In this document: positions 18,574-27,161 of the stretch, in pieces
Layout: each line of letters begins with the position of its first letter
How positions within the stretch are numbered: the first letter of the stretch is position 1
Source: Oceanicola sp. 22II-s10i
Lineage (GTDB): Bacteria; Pseudomonadota; Alphaproteobacteria; Rhodobacterales; Rhodobacteraceae
DNA: 64,000 nucleotides
Direction: 5' to 3'
NCBI RefSeq assembly: GCF_002210105.1
Contig: NZ_AQQU01000002.1
Span: 124,001 to 188,000 of the forward strand
Made by a program: the position numbers and the translations under genes
Notes under the pieces: model-generated
What the model was told of the DNA's origin: nothing
The model's database searches: none
The model's input: only the letters and a program-made list of their open reading frames with translations

Positions 18574-18942
18574 ATGCGCAATGCGGCACTGATGCTGGGC
18601 CTGATCGGCGGGCTCATGGGCCTGCTGGTCGGTTTCGCGAGCTACGGCTACACCGAGGCGGTGGAGCGCTATGGCGAGGTGGAGGGCCTGTTCGAGCAGG
18701 TCGCCAACGTGGAGATGATCCGCGTGGTGTCGTTCTTGTCGCCGCTGCTGGCGATCGCCGGGGCCGGGATGGCCAAGGTCCGGGCGCTGTGGGGCGGGGG
18801 CCTGCTGTTGCTGGCGGCGCTCGGGATGTTCGTGGGCTACGGCGTGAACGTCTTCACCCTGTTCCCGATGGGCTTCTGCGCCATCGCGGGCCTCATGGCG
18901 CTGGCTGCGGGGCAGCCGGACGAGCCGAAGGCGCATTTCTGA
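18574..18942 (+). CDS. small integral membrane protein, unknown function
   Basis: 122 residues with four predicted membrane segments (about 6-26, 50-66, 72-92, 96-112). No family recognised with confidence. It follows the ArsC-like gene by 29 bp and probably shares its transcript. Its last 50 bp overlap the 3' end of the convergent doxX gene, unusual but consistent with both frames being well formed. Confidence 0.62.
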   Translation: MRNAALMLGLIGGLMGLLVGFASYGYTEAVERYGEVEGLFEQVANVEMIRVVSFLSPLLAIAGAGMAKVRALWGGGLLLLAALGMFVGYGVNVFTLFPMGFCAIAGLMALAAGQPDEPKAHF

Positions 18943-19495
18943 AGAGCAGGCGGTCGAGCGACAGCGCGCCGCCGCCCTTGACCACCAGCAGGATCAGGAC
19001 GAACACCCAGAACGCCCGCTGGTCAAGGATCACGCCGTCCGGCGCCCGGTCGAACCATGCGCCGAGGGTTTCCGCGTGCTCGATTCCGCCGTGTCCGTAG
19101 AGGTCGGTGAGGCTTTGCAGCGTGACGAAGCCGATCATCCCTAGGGCCGCGAGCCTTGTGAGGAGGCCCAGCACGATGGCCAGCGGCAACAGGAATTCCG
19201 CCCATGTGCCCGCCGTGACCACCGCCCAGTGATAGATCGTCAGTTGCGAGACGTCATATCCGACCGCCTCCATCGCCTTGGGGAATATCTGCGCGTAGGC
19301 GCCAAGCGACGGCTGGAGAAATCCGAACAGCCCGTCCCCCAGCTTGGTCGCGCCCGATGCCCAGAAGTAGGGCAGCAGCACAGCGGCAAAGACGAAGCGT
19401 GCGAGCGTCGGCAGGTGCGTGTCCAGGCGGGATACGGGCGCGGCGAGACGGTCGCCGGTGGCGACAAGGCGGTCGGGCAGGAACATGGCGGTCAC
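18893..19495 (-). CDS. DoxX family membrane protein, last gene of the bufferin operon
   Basis: 200 residues with four membrane helices and the DoxX pattern (RFVFAAVLLPYFWASGATKL near 35, then WAEFLLPLAIVLGLLTRLAA). DoxX-like proteins are regular members of bufferin/HvfABCD-type operons, where their exact task is not settled; a redox or export role in the membrane is often proposed. Its start overlaps the stop of bufC by 4 bp. The 3' end overlaps the convergent membrane gene by 50 bp. Confidence 0.85.
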   Translation of the reverse strand: MTAMFLPDRLVATGDRLAAPVSRLDTHLPTLARFVFAAVLLPYFWASGATKLGDGLFGFLQPSLGAYAQIFPKAMEAVGYDVSQLTIYHWAVVTAGTWAEFLLPLAIVLGLLTRLAALGMIGFVTLQSLTDLYGHGGIEHAETLGAWFDRAPDGVILDQRAFWVFVLILLVVKGGGALSLDRLLFRNAPSARPAAPQPAP

Positions 19496-20232
19496 TCCAG
19501 TGCGGTGATGGCGCCCGTGCCGATCAGCAGCGACAGCAGGGCGGTCAGGTCAAAGTCCGGGGTTTCGGTCAGGGCGGCCTCGTAGGCGTTGCCGAGCGGG
19601 GCCGAGGCGGCGGCGGTCAGAAAAGCCGCGCCGCCGGGGGGCAGCAGATGCGGCGCTGGGTCGTAGCCGGGGCGGGCGATCAGCACGTCCTCGGGCCGGG
19701 CCTGCGGCTGCGGTGCGCCGTCCTCGTGATTGAATCGCCAGATGCCATGGAGCGGCCAGCGCGAGCGCAGGATGCGGCAGGCCGGGGCGAGCTGCAGGCG
19801 AGCGGTCGCAAGCTGGTCGGGCGGCATGGACTGAACCGCGGCGGGCAGGGGGTCGGCGTCGGCGGCGTGGTAGGACAACCGCATCGCGTGATCCAGCCGG
19901 GCGACATCGGGCAGATAGCCGAGATGTGCGAGCGGTTCGAACCCTTCGAGAAAGGCGGGAAAATCGGCGCCGAACTCCATCATCAGCGGCGAGCGGGGCG
20001 GATGTGCCCGCAACGCGAGGCGGGCGAGCGAGCGGAAGCTCTCCGGCCCGATCAGCTTGGCGACGGTGGGAAAGGCGCTCTCCATCGCGTCGGTCAGCGA
20101 GACGGTGACGTTGTTGCGATAGACCGCGAACCGCCGGTCTGCCGCGCCGCCGCGTCCGTCCGACAGTCCGCCCGGCGCGGGCGCCTCGGGGTCCAGCACG
20201 GACCGGCGAAACTCTGTCTGCGTCACGCTCAT
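19492..20232 (-). CDS. bufC: BufC/HvfC-like partner protein (DUF2063)
   Basis: 246 residues. The N-terminal DUF2063 domain (about 1-100: [29 protein letters not shown]) is the RiPP-recognition partner of MNIO enzymes; the C-terminal half is a second mixed domain. In bufferin and HvfA systems this protein presents the precursor peptide to the MNIO enzyme. Start ATG 20232 overlaps the bufB stop by 4 bp, and its stop overlaps the doxX start by 4 bp, so B-C-doxX are tightly coupled. Confidence 0.87.
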   Translation of the reverse strand: MSVTQTEFRRSVLDPEAPAPGGLSDGRGGAADRRFAVYRNNVTVSLTDAMESAFPTVAKLIGPESFRSLARLALRAHPPRSPLMMEFGADFPAFLEGFEPLAHLGYLPDVARLDHAMRLSYHAADADPLPAAVQSMPPDQLATARLQLAPACRILRSRWPLHGIWRFNHEDGAPQPQARPEDVLIARPGYDPAPHLLPPGGAAFLTAAASAPLGNAYEAALTETPDFDLTALLSLLIGTGAITALE

Positions 20233-21083
20233 GCCGGCACCCGCGCCAGCGCGTCCGCCGCGCGCCCGGCCTCGGCGGCCAGAACCGGCCAGTCGGGCAC
20301 GTCGTTGTCCCATTCGATCAGCGCCGGGCGCGGGCCGGACAGGGTCAGCACCTCGTCCAGCAGCGCCCAGACCGGATCGGCCACCTCGCGCCCGTGGCTG
20401 TCGATCAGCAGCGGACGGCCTGCGTCGTCGTGATCCTCGTCATGGCCTCCGAGGTGGATTTCGCCGACCTGATCCAGCGGGAACTCCGCGATATAGGCGC
20501 GGGCGTCCATCCCGAGGTTCACAGCCGAGACAAAGACGTTGTTCACGTCAAGCAACAGCCCGCAGCCCGTCCGCCGCGCGATCTCGCGCAGGAAATCCGT
20601 CTCGCTCCATGTGCTTTCGTCGAAGGCGAGGTAGCTCGACGGGTTCTCCAGCAGCATCCGGCGGCCGAGCGCCTCATGCACCGCGTCGATGTGATCGCAG
20701 ACGCGGGCCAGCGTGGCGTCGGTATAGGGCAGGGGCAGCAGGTCGTTCAGGAAGGCCCCGTCATGGGTCGACCACGCGAGGTGTTCCGAAAAGCTCGCGG
20801 GGTTCAGCCAGTCGCAGAGATGCCTGAGCCGCGCGAGGTGGTCGGCGTCCAGCCGCCCCTCGCCGCCGATCGACAGGCCGACCCCGTGGACCGAGATCGG
20901 GAACCGCTCGGCCAGGTGGCGCAGCTGCGCCAGCGGGCGGCCACCCTGGCCCATGTAGTTCTCGGCATGGATCTCCAGCCAGCCGACGGGGGCGGGATCG
21001 GCGATGATCGACGTGTAATGCTGCGGCTTGTAGCCGACGCCCGGCAGGGCGGGCAGGTCGTTCGGGAACGTGCGGTCGAGCAT
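20229..21083 (-). CDS. bufB: multinuclear non-haem iron oxidase (MNIO, DUF692), BufB-like
   Basis: 284-residue TIM-barrel enzyme of the DUF692/MNIO family, which uses two or three iron ions and O2 to modify cysteines of precursor peptides (for example to thiooxazoles in bufferins). Visible metal-site motifs in order: EIHAEN (about 37-42), [38 protein letters not shown] and DSHG. It lies between the precursor gene bufA and the partner gene bufC, which strongly supports this role. A GC hairpin separates it from bufA. Confidence 0.92.
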   Translation of the reverse strand: MLDRTFPNDLPALPGVGYKPQHYTSIIADPAPVGWLEIHAENYMGQGGRPLAQLRHLAERFPISVHGVGLSIGGEGRLDADHLARLRHLCDWLNPASFSEHLAWSTHDGAFLNDLLPLPYTDATLARVCDHIDAVHEALGRRMLLENPSSYLAFDESTWSETDFLREIARRTGCGLLLDVNNVFVSAVNLGMDARAYIAEFPLDQVGEIHLGGHDEDHDDAGRPLLIDSHGREVADPVWALLDEVLTLSGPRPALIEWDNDVPDWPVLAAEAGRAADALARVPA

Positions 21084-21110
21084 GGCGGGTCCTCCCCCTG
21101 GAAACGTTGC

Positions 21111-21137
21111 GGCGCGCCCCCGAGGGGAGGGCGCGCC
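21111..21137 (-). terminator. intercistronic hairpin between bufA and bufB
   Basis: Perfect 9-bp inverted repeat (21111-21119 with 21129-21137, 9-nt loop) in the 66-bp gap between the precursor gene and the enzyme genes. There is no U-tract, so it is more likely a partial terminator or an mRNA-stabilising stem. Either would raise precursor transcript above enzyme transcript. Confidence 0.6.
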
Positions 21138-21149
21138 GTCGGTGCGGTC

Positions 21150-21461
21150 TCAGCCTTCCATCGGCAGGTCGCGCTCCAGCGCCTCGAGCGACCCCATGCG
21201 CTCTTCGCCGTTTTCCATCTTGGGCAGCATCATGGTTTCGCAGGTGCCCTTGTCGACCAGCTTCCACGCGTTGCCCTGGTAGTCGACCTTGGAGGTGCCG
21301 GCGCAGGTGGTGCCGGGGCCGGCCGCGCAGTCGTTCTTGCCGGCCATCGCGACGCCAAAGCACTTCTCCTGCTCGGCGGCGGTCGCGGCGGTGGTCGCGC
21401 CGATGAATGCGGTGGCTGCGGCAAAGGCGGTTGCGATCAGCGCGGTGTTCGTGGTCTTCAT
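21150..21461 (-). CDS. bufA: bufferin-type RiPP precursor (DUF2282)
   Basis: 103 residues: Sec signal peptide (about 1-28, ...TTAATA), then a mature region with four cysteines, C34 ([12 protein letters not shown]), C45 (NDCAAG), C53 (TTCAGTS) and C74 (KGTCE). This cysteine spacing and the [10 protein letters not shown] segment match bufferins, recently described copper-binding RiPPs whose cysteines are oxidised by the MNIO enzyme before Sec export. The signal peptide replaces the usual RiPP leader. ATG 21461 follows GGAGGA. bufA leads the operon bufA-bufB-bufC-doxX. Confidence 0.9.
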   Translation of the reverse strand: MKTTNTALIATAFAAATAFIGATTAATAAEQEKCFGVAMAGKNDCAAGPGTTCAGTSKVDYQGNAWKLVDKGTCETMMLPKMENGEERMGSLEALERDLPMEG

Positions 21462-21510
21462 GGAATGTCCTCCGGGTTGGTTGCGTCGCCGTCGTGGCGT
21501 CCGTGCCAAT

Positions 21511-21540
21511 CCATTCGGCGGGCGGGGCGGAGATGTTACA
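21511..21540 (-). promoter_or_regulatory. ECF (SigF-type) promoter candidate for bufA
   Basis: On the minus strand, GTAACA (21539-21534) is followed after 16 bp by CGAA (21517-21514). This fits the GTAAC-N16-CGAA pattern reported, as I recall it, for SigF promoters of Caulobacter. The transcription start would fall near 21505, leaving a leader of about 44 nt with a good ribosome site before bufA. Confidence 0.68.
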
Positions 21541-21585
21541 CCGCTCACGAACTGGTGAAGATTTCTCGCATTTTACGCGTCGGGT

Positions 21586-21611
21586 TGTAACGTTCCGCCA
21601 ATTGGCGCGTA
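21586..21611 (+). promoter_or_regulatory. second ECF-like motif, toward the sigma-factor gene
   Basis: TGTAAC (21586-21591) and CGTATGG (21608-21614) repeat the bufA promoter pattern in the opposite direction, but with one base less spacing and CGTA for CGAA. It suggests autoregulation. However, the implied start point lies only a few bases before the sigF ATG, inside its ribosome site, so it may be weak or give a near-leaderless message. Confidence 0.4.
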
Positions 21612-21622
21612 TGGAGAAGGGC

Positions 21623-22168
21623 ATGACCGATCGCAACGACCGCTGGGGCGATCTGCTCCGCCGCGCGAACCGCGGCGACGGGCAGGCCTACGCGGCGTTC
21701 CTGACCGAGATCGCCCCCGTCCTGCGCACCGTGGTGCGTGGACGCGGCGGGGATGGCGACGAGGTCGAGGACGTGTTGCAGGAGGTTCTGCTTGCGATCC
21801 ACGCCAAGCGTCATACATGGCGCGAGGCGGACCCGGTAACGCCGTGGCTCTATGCCATCGCCCGCTACAAGACCGTCGACATCTGGCGGCGGCGCAGGGG
21901 CGGGGCGGCGGTGCCGATCGACGACCTGGCCGAGGTGCTGCCGGAGGATCCGGTCGATGTCACCGCGGCACGGGATCTGTCGGCGATGCTGGGCCGGATC
22001 GACGACCGCGCGGCCGAGATCGTGCGCGCGGTCGGGATCGAGGGGCTGAGCGCCGGCGAGGCCGGGGCGCGGTTCGGAATGAGCGAGGGCGCGGTGCGGG
22101 TGGCCTATCACCGCGCCATGCAGCGCCTGAAAGAGATGGCAGAGACGAAAGACGCGACACGGGAATGA
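21623..22168 (+). CDS. sigF: ECF-type RNA polymerase sigma factor, SigF-like
   Basis: 181 residues. Sigma-70 region 2 covers about 25-95 (EVEDVLQEVLLAIHAKRHTW ... WLYAIARYKTVDIWRR), region 4 about 115-170 (LSAGEAGARFGMSEGAVRVAYHRAMQRLKEM). It overlaps the NrsF anti-sigma gene by ATGA and is divergent from the bufferin operon. In Caulobacter the SigF-NrsF pair drives bufferin operons in response to metals. The chosen ATG (21623) has GGAGAAGG in front; an in-frame ATG lies 12 bp upstream. Confidence 0.9.
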   Translation: MTDRNDRWGDLLRRANRGDGQAYAAFLTEIAPVLRTVVRGRGGDGDEVEDVLQEVLLAIHAKRHTWREADPVTPWLYAIARYKTVDIWRRRRGGAAVPIDDLAEVLPEDPVDVTAARDLSAMLGRIDDRAAEIVRAVGIEGLSAGEAGARFGMSEGAVRVAYHRAMQRLKEMAETKDATRE

Positions 22169-22806
22169 AGACCGAGGACCTGATAGCCCAACTGGCCGCC
22201 GACCCGGCGCCCGCACCGGCCGACACGCTGGAGCGGCGGACGGGGCTTGCGCTGCTGGCGGGGGGCGCGGTGACGGTGGTGCTGTTCCTCGTGCTGCTCG
22301 GGGCGCGGCCCGACCTCGGGGCGGCGCTGTCCGACCCGGTTGTGCTGGCTAAGACGGTCCTGCCGCTGGCGCTGGCGCTGCTGGCCCTGCCGCTGGCGCT
22401 GCGGGGCGCGCGGCCGGGCGTCGCGCCGGGGCTGCCCGCACGGGTGATCTGGGCGCTGCCGGTTGCGTCCTGCGCGCTGCTGGCCGGGGCTTTCGTCACC
22501 ACGGTGCCGTCCGAGCGGCTGGCGCTTTGGATCGGGCATTCGATCCCGGTCTGCCTGCCGATGATCGTGACGCTGTCCGCGCCGATCCTCGCGGGCCTGA
22601 TCGCGGCGCTCAAGCGCGGCGCGCCGGTCAATCCGCTGCGCGAGGGCGCGCTGGCCGGGCTGGTCGCGGCGGGGCTCGCCACGGCGATCTATTCGACGTT
22701 CTGCATCGAGGATTCGCCGCTGTTCTACGCGACCTGGTACGTGCTGGGGATCCTCATCGCGACCGGAATCGGCGCGGTCGCGGGGGCGCGCTTCCTGCGG
22801 TGGTAA
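22165..22806 (+). CDS. nrsF: NrsF-type anti-sigma factor (DUF1109)
   Basis: 213 residues, six predicted membrane helices. The N-terminal 25 residues are cytoplasmic and should bind the sigma factor. Three cysteines (C103, C130 in PVCLP, C180 in TFCIED) lie at or near membrane boundaries. In Caulobacter NrsF a conserved cysteine pair is needed for metal response, and C130 and C180 are the likely equivalents. Translationally coupled to sigF. Predicted action: holds SigF at the membrane until metal (copper or other) stress frees it. Confidence 0.87.
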   Translation: MKTEDLIAQLAADPAPAPADTLERRTGLALLAGGAVTVVLFLVLLGARPDLGAALSDPVVLAKTVLPLALALLALPLALRGARPGVAPGLPARVIWALPVASCALLAGAFVTTVPSERLALWIGHSIPVCLPMIVTLSAPILAGLIAALKRGAPVNPLREGALAGLVAAGLATAIYSTFCIEDSPLFYATWYVLGILIATGIGAVAGARFLRW

Positions 22807-22818
22807 TGGAAGGTCGGC

Positions 22819-22895
22819 GGTGCGTGACGAGCACGCACCCTACGTTTGGCTCCACCGTTTCGCATGGTGGTAGGGTGCGTGCTCCGCACGCACCC
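22819..22895. repeat. pair of inverted REP-like palindromes
   Basis: Two palindromic units face each other. The left unit is GGTGCGTG-ACGAG-CACGCACC (22819-22839) and the right GGGTGCGTG-CTCCG-CACGCACCC (22873-22895). The two units are also inverted copies of each other: 22820-22843 pairs with 22870-22893 at 22 of 24 positions. The pair fills the gap between convergent nrsF and thrS, the usual place for REP/BIME elements, and could act as a bidirectional terminator. Confidence 0.75.
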
Positions 22896-22903
22896 CTGAA
22901 CCG

Positions 22904-24850
22904 TCAGCGCAGGTCAGGCGCCAGCGCCTCCTGGGTCAGACGCTCCACGATCTCGTCCAGCGTCGCCCCGAAGGTCTGCTTTTCCCCGAGTTTCCGGACG
23001 GATACGGTCCGTTCCTCGACCTCTTTCATGCCGCAGGCGAGGATGTAGGGCACCTTGCCGACCGAATGCTCGCGGACCTTGTAGTTGATCTTCTCGTTCC
23101 GCAGGTCAGCTTCGGCCCGTATCCCCTTGGCCTGCAACGCCGCCGCGACCTCGCGGCAGTAGTCGTCGGCGTCCGAGACGATGGCCGCCACCACCACCTG
23201 ACGGGGCGCGAGCCAGAGCGGCAGGCGGCCTTCGGAGTTCTCGATCAGGATGCCGATGAACCGCTCGAAGGAACCCAGAACTGCGCGGTGCAGCATCACG
23301 GGCCGGTGCTTTTCACCGTCCTGCCCGATATAGTTCGCATCCAGCCGCTCGGGCAGGTTCGGGTCCACCTGGTGGGTGCCGCACTGCCATTCACGGCCGA
23401 TCGCATCGGTCAGCGTGAACTCGAGCTTCGGCCCGTAAAACGCGCCTTCGCCTTCCTGAATCTCGAAATCATACCCGGCCGCCTTGCAGGCATTGCCAAG
23501 CGCCGCCTCGACCCGGTCCCAGCTTTCCTCGGTCCCGACCCGCTTCTCGGGGCGGGTGGACAGCTTGATCGTCCATTTCTCGAACCCGAGATCCGCGTAA
23601 ATCTGCGCCAGGAAGTCGATGAATTTCTTGGTTTCCGACTCGATCTGGTCCTCGGTGCAGAAGATATGCGCATCGTCCTGCGTGAAGCCGCGGACCCGCA
23701 TGATCCCGTGCAGCGCGCCCGAGGGTTCATAGCGGTTGCAGGATCCGAATTCCGCCATGCGCAGAGGCAGATCGCGGTAGGACTTCAGACCGTGGTTGAA
23801 GATCTGGACGTGGCAGGGGCAGTTCATCGGCTTGAGCGCGTTGATCGTCTTTTCGCGCGCGTGATCCTCGTCCACTTCGACGATGAACATGTTCTCCTGA
23901 TAGTTCTCCCAGTGGCCCGAGGCCTCCCACAGTTTGCGGTTCACGACCTGCGGGGTGTTCACCTCGACATAGCCGCCGCGCGCCTGCTGGCGGCGCATGT
24001 AGTCCTGCAGGGTGGTGTAGATCGTCCAGCCGTTCGGGTGCCAGAACACCTGTCCGGGGGCCTCTTCCTGCATGTGGAACAGGTCCATCTCGCGGCCCAG
24101 CTTGCGGTGGTCGCGCTTGGCGGCCTCCTCCATCATCACCTGCCAGGCCTTCAGATCGTTGCGGTTCTTGAAGGCCACGCCGTAGATCCGCTGGAGCATG
24201 GGGCGCGTGTTGTCGCCCAGCCAGTAGGCGCCCGCGACATGGGTCAGCTTGAAGGCGTCGGCGGGCAGCTGGCCGGTGTGCTGCAGGTGCGGACCGCGGC
24301 AGAGGTCCTGCCAGTCGCCGTGCCAGTACATGCGGATGTCCTGATCCTCGGGGATCCGGTTCACCAGCTCGACCTTGTAGGGCTCGCCCTGTTCTTCGTA
24401 ATACTTGAGCGCATCGGCGCGCGACCAGACCTCCGTCCGGACGGGGTCGCGGGCGTTGATGATCTCTTTCATCTTCGCTTCGATCTCGCCCAGATCCTCG
24501 GGCGTGAAGGGCTCGGCCCGGTCGAAGTCGTAGAACCAGCCGTTGTCGCGGACGGGGCCGATGGTGACCTTGACGTCCGGCCACAGCGCCTGCACCGCCC
24601 GCGCCATCACGTGGGCGAGGTCGTGGCGGATCAGCTCCAGCGCCGGTTCGTCGTCCTGCATCGTGTTGATCGCGATGCTCGCGTCGGCGTCGATCGGCCA
24701 GGCCAGGTCGTAATGCGCGCCGTTCACCGTCGCGCTGATCGCCTTCTTGGCGAGCGACGGGGCAATCCCCTCGGCCACTTCGGCCGGGGTGATCCCTGCG
24801 GGGACCTGTTTCGTATTGCCATCAGGAAAGGTGAGGGTGATCTGGGACAT
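22904..24850 (-). CDS. thrS: threonyl-tRNA synthetase
   Basis: 648 residues, full length. Order: TGS domain (about 1-62, [16 protein letters not shown]), editing domain with its HxxxH region ([12 protein letters not shown] near 75-86), class II catalytic core (about 245-540) with zinc ligand C in NCPCHVQIF and motif 2 [15 protein letters not shown], and C-terminal anticodon-binding domain (about 545-648). Charges tRNA-Thr in the cytoplasm. ATG 24850 is chosen over an upstream in-frame ATG because [11 protein letters not shown] is the conserved start and has a GGAGGACT site. Confidence 0.97.
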   Translation of the reverse strand: MSQITLTFPDGNTKQVPAGITPAEVAEGIAPSLAKKAISATVNGAHYDLAWPIDADASIAINTMQDDEPALELIRHDLAHVMARAVQALWPDVKVTIGPVRDNGWFYDFDRAEPFTPEDLGEIEAKMKEIINARDPVRTEVWSRADALKYYEEQGEPYKVELVNRIPEDQDIRMYWHGDWQDLCRGPHLQHTGQLPADAFKLTHVAGAYWLGDNTRPMLQRIYGVAFKNRNDLKAWQVMMEEAAKRDHRKLGREMDLFHMQEEAPGQVFWHPNGWTIYTTLQDYMRRQQARGGYVEVNTPQVVNRKLWEASGHWENYQENMFIVEVDEDHAREKTINALKPMNCPCHVQIFNHGLKSYRDLPLRMAEFGSCNRYEPSGALHGIMRVRGFTQDDAHIFCTEDQIESETKKFIDFLAQIYADLGFEKWTIKLSTRPEKRVGTEESWDRVEAALGNACKAAGYDFEIQEGEGAFYGPKLEFTLTDAIGREWQCGTHQVDPNLPERLDANYIGQDGEKHRPVMLHRAVLGSFERFIGILIENSEGRLPLWLAPRQVVVAAIVSDADDYCREVAAALQAKGIRAEADLRNEKINYKVREHSVGKVPYILACGMKEVEERTVSVRKLGEKQTFGATLDEIVERLTQEALAPDLR

Positions 24851-24974
24851 CGGAGTCCTCCTCGTCGGTTTGGCGCCCACGGAACGCCCGGTTGCGGGTT
24901 ATGTCGTGCGCCCTAACTGATCCCGGGTCGCGAGACTGTCAAGCACCAGACGCCAGACAGGAGATGGAATAACA

Positions 24975-26249
24975 ATGAGCGTGACCGAGACACGGCCCGA
25001 GGCGGCCGCAGGGGGCCTGTTCGAGCGCATCGCCGGATCGCCGCCCGAGGACGCCGCCGAAGGGCGCAACGGGCTGCGGCACGTCACGTCGCTGTCGCTG
25101 ACCAAGGTCTCGGACGGGCTGATCGACCCCAAGCTGGTGCTCAGCTGGCTGCTGACCGCGCTCGGGTCGCCCGCATGGGTGATCGGTGCGCTGGTGCCGA
25201 TCCGCGAGGCCGGGGCGCTGATCCCGCAGATCGCGCTGGCGGGCTGGGTCGAACGGATGCGGCGGCGCAAGTGGATGTGGGTGGCCGGATCGGCGGTGCA
25301 GGGGATGGCTGCGCTGTCCATCGCGGCGGCGGGGCTGTTGCTGGAGGGGTTGGCGGCAGGCCTGGCCATCTGCGCGGCACTCGCGGTGCTGGCGCTGGCG
25401 CGGGCGGCCTGTTCGGTCAGCTACAAGGACGTGCTGGGCCGGACGGTGGGCGAAAGCCGCCGGGGCGCGGTGACGGGGCTGGCCGGATCGGCGGCCTCGC
25501 TGGCGGTGGTTGTCTTTGCGCTGCTGCTGATGTCGGGGCTGCTGCAAGAAAAGGGGCCGGTCCTGATCGCGATCACGCTGGCGGGGCTGTGCTGGCTGGG
25601 GGCGGCGGCGATCTTTTCGACGTTGGAGGAAACCCCGGTCGAAGAGCGACACGAGAGCGCGACCCTGCCGTTCAGGAAAGCACTGCGCGACAATGGCTTG
25701 CGGCGCTTCGTTCTGGTGCGCGGGCTGCTGGTTTCGACCGCGCTGGCGCCGCCCTACATCGTCCTGCTCGCCGCCTCGGGCGGGGATGCGGCGCTGAAGC
25801 AGCTCGGGGCGCTGGTTCTGGCCTCGGCGGCTGCGTCGTTCCTCAGCTCCTATGTCTGGGGGCGTCTGTCCGACCGGTCCTCGCGGCTCGTTCTGGCGCT
25901 TTCGGGGGCCGCCGCGTCCGGCGCGCTGGTGATCGCCCTGGTGCTCGATGCGGGCGGGATCATGGGCGCGGGATGGGTCGCGCCCGCCGTGCTGTTCGGT
26001 CTGATGATCGCCTACCACGGCGTCCGGCAGGCGCGGTCGGTCTGGTTGGTGGATTACGCCCCGGACGATGCGCGGGCCAGCTATGCCGCCGTCGCCAACA
26101 CCGCGATCGGGTTGATCCTGCTGGCGGCAGGCGCGGCAGGCGGTGTGCTGTCGTCCATGTCGCCCTCGGTCGCCGTCGCGGGCTTCGCCGCGATGGCCGC
26201 GCTCGGCGGAGGACTGGCGATGACGCTGGAGGATGCCGAGGCGGGCTGA
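24975..26249 (+). CDS. MFS transporter
   Basis: 424 residues with about 12 membrane segments after a charged N-terminal tail of some 45 residues. The first helix is atypical (LVLSWLLTALGSPAWVIGALVPIREAG), as in MFS_1 members of uncharacterised specificity. It is divergent from thrS and 49 bp ahead of an alpha/beta hydrolase, so the pair may be co-transcribed. Substrate unknown. Confidence 0.8.
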   Translation: MSVTETRPEAAAGGLFERIAGSPPEDAAEGRNGLRHVTSLSLTKVSDGLIDPKLVLSWLLTALGSPAWVIGALVPIREAGALIPQIALAGWVERMRRRKWMWVAGSAVQGMAALSIAAAGLLLEGLAAGLAICAALAVLALARAACSVSYKDVLGRTVGESRRGAVTGLAGSAASLAVVVFALLLMSGLLQEKGPVLIAITLAGLCWLGAAAIFSTLEETPVEERHESATLPFRKALRDNGLRRFVLVRGLLVSTALAPPYIVLLAASGGDAALKQLGALVLASAAASFLSSYVWGRLSDRSSRLVLALSGAAASGALVIALVLDAGGIMGAGWVAPAVLFGLMIAYHGVRQARSVWLVDYAPDDARASYAAVANTAIGLILLAAGAAGGVLSSMSPSVAVAGFAAMAALGGGLAMTLEDAEAG

Positions 26250-26297
26250 CAATCCGGCCCATGGATGCCAGAAAGGCGCAAAAGCACGGAGGCAGCC

Positions 26298-27047
26298 ATG
26301 GCCGCGACGCAGTTTCTCGACAGCCCGCAGGGGCGCCGGATCGCCTATCACCGGACCGAAGGGACCGGTCCGACGGTCGTGTTCCTCGGCGGCTTCGCCT
26401 CGGACATGGAGGGGACCAAGGCGGTCTACCTCGAGGACTGGGCCAAGGCGCGGGGGCAGGGGTTCCTGCGGTTCGACTATTCCGGCCACGGGCAGAGTTC
26501 GGGCGCGTTCACCGACGGCTGTATCGGGGACTGGGCCGAGGATGCCGAGGCGGCGCTTGAGGCGCTGACCGACGGGCCGCTTGTGCTGGTCGGCTCGTCC
26601 ATGGGCGGCTGGATCTCGCTGCTGATGACGCGACGCATCCCCGACCGGATCGCGGGGCTTGTCACCATCGCCGCGGCGCCCGATTTCACCGAGGACAGCA
26701 TGTGGGCCGGGTTCGACAAGGCGCAGCGGCTGGCGCTGGAAATGGTCGGCCACGTCGAACTGCCCTCGGACTATGGCGACCCTTATGTCATCACGCAGCG
26801 GCTGATCGAGGACGGGCGCGACCACCTGATCCTGCGCGACCCGCTGCCGCTGCCGTTCCCGGTGCGGTTCCTGCAGGGCACGGCGGATGCGGATGTGGAG
26901 CTGTCGGTCGCGCTGCGGCTGATGGAGCGGGCGGAGGGTGGCGACATTCACCTCGAACTGGTGAAGGGCGCGGATCACCGGTTTTCCGACCCGGCCTGCC
27001 TCGGCGTTCTGGGCGCGCGTATCGAAGAGGTCCTGACGCGCGTTTGA
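26298..27047 (+). CDS. alpha/beta hydrolase (palmitoyl thioesterase ABHD10-like)
   Basis: 249 residues. The nucleophile elbow is G-S-S101-M-G in VGSSMGGWIS, with Asp in GTADADVEL and His in KGADHRFS completing the triad. The pattern GRRIAYHRTEGTGPTVVFLGGFASDMEGTKA resembles bacterial relatives of ABHD10-type esterases. Start ATG 26298 follows GGAGG. Substrate unknown; it probably shares a transcript with the MFS gene upstream. Confidence 0.83.
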   Translation: MAATQFLDSPQGRRIAYHRTEGTGPTVVFLGGFASDMEGTKAVYLEDWAKARGQGFLRFDYSGHGQSSGAFTDGCIGDWAEDAEAALEALTDGPLVLVGSSMGGWISLLMTRRIPDRIAGLVTIAAAPDFTEDSMWAGFDKAQRLALEMVGHVELPSDYGDPYVITQRLIEDGRDHLILRDPLPLPFPVRFLQGTADADVELSVALRLMERAEGGDIHLELVKGADHRFSDPACLGVLGARIEEVLTRV

Positions 27048-27161
27048 CGCAACTTTGGCGGGAAATGGCAAAGCGGCAAAGGATGTCTTGTATTTGACGG
27101 CGGGGATGGCACTCTTGTTTCGTCACGCGCGATCATAACGGCGCGGACAGGAGGCACGAGC

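Noticed and set aside
22904-24974. Attenuator or T-box in front of thrS
   Set aside because: The leader is short and shows no T-box or thr leader peptide.
24939-27071. 710-residue minus-strand frame opposite the MFS and hydrolase genes
   Set aside because: Arg/Gln/His/Pro-rich composition typical of antisense frames in GC-rich DNA; the plus-strand genes have full family signatures.
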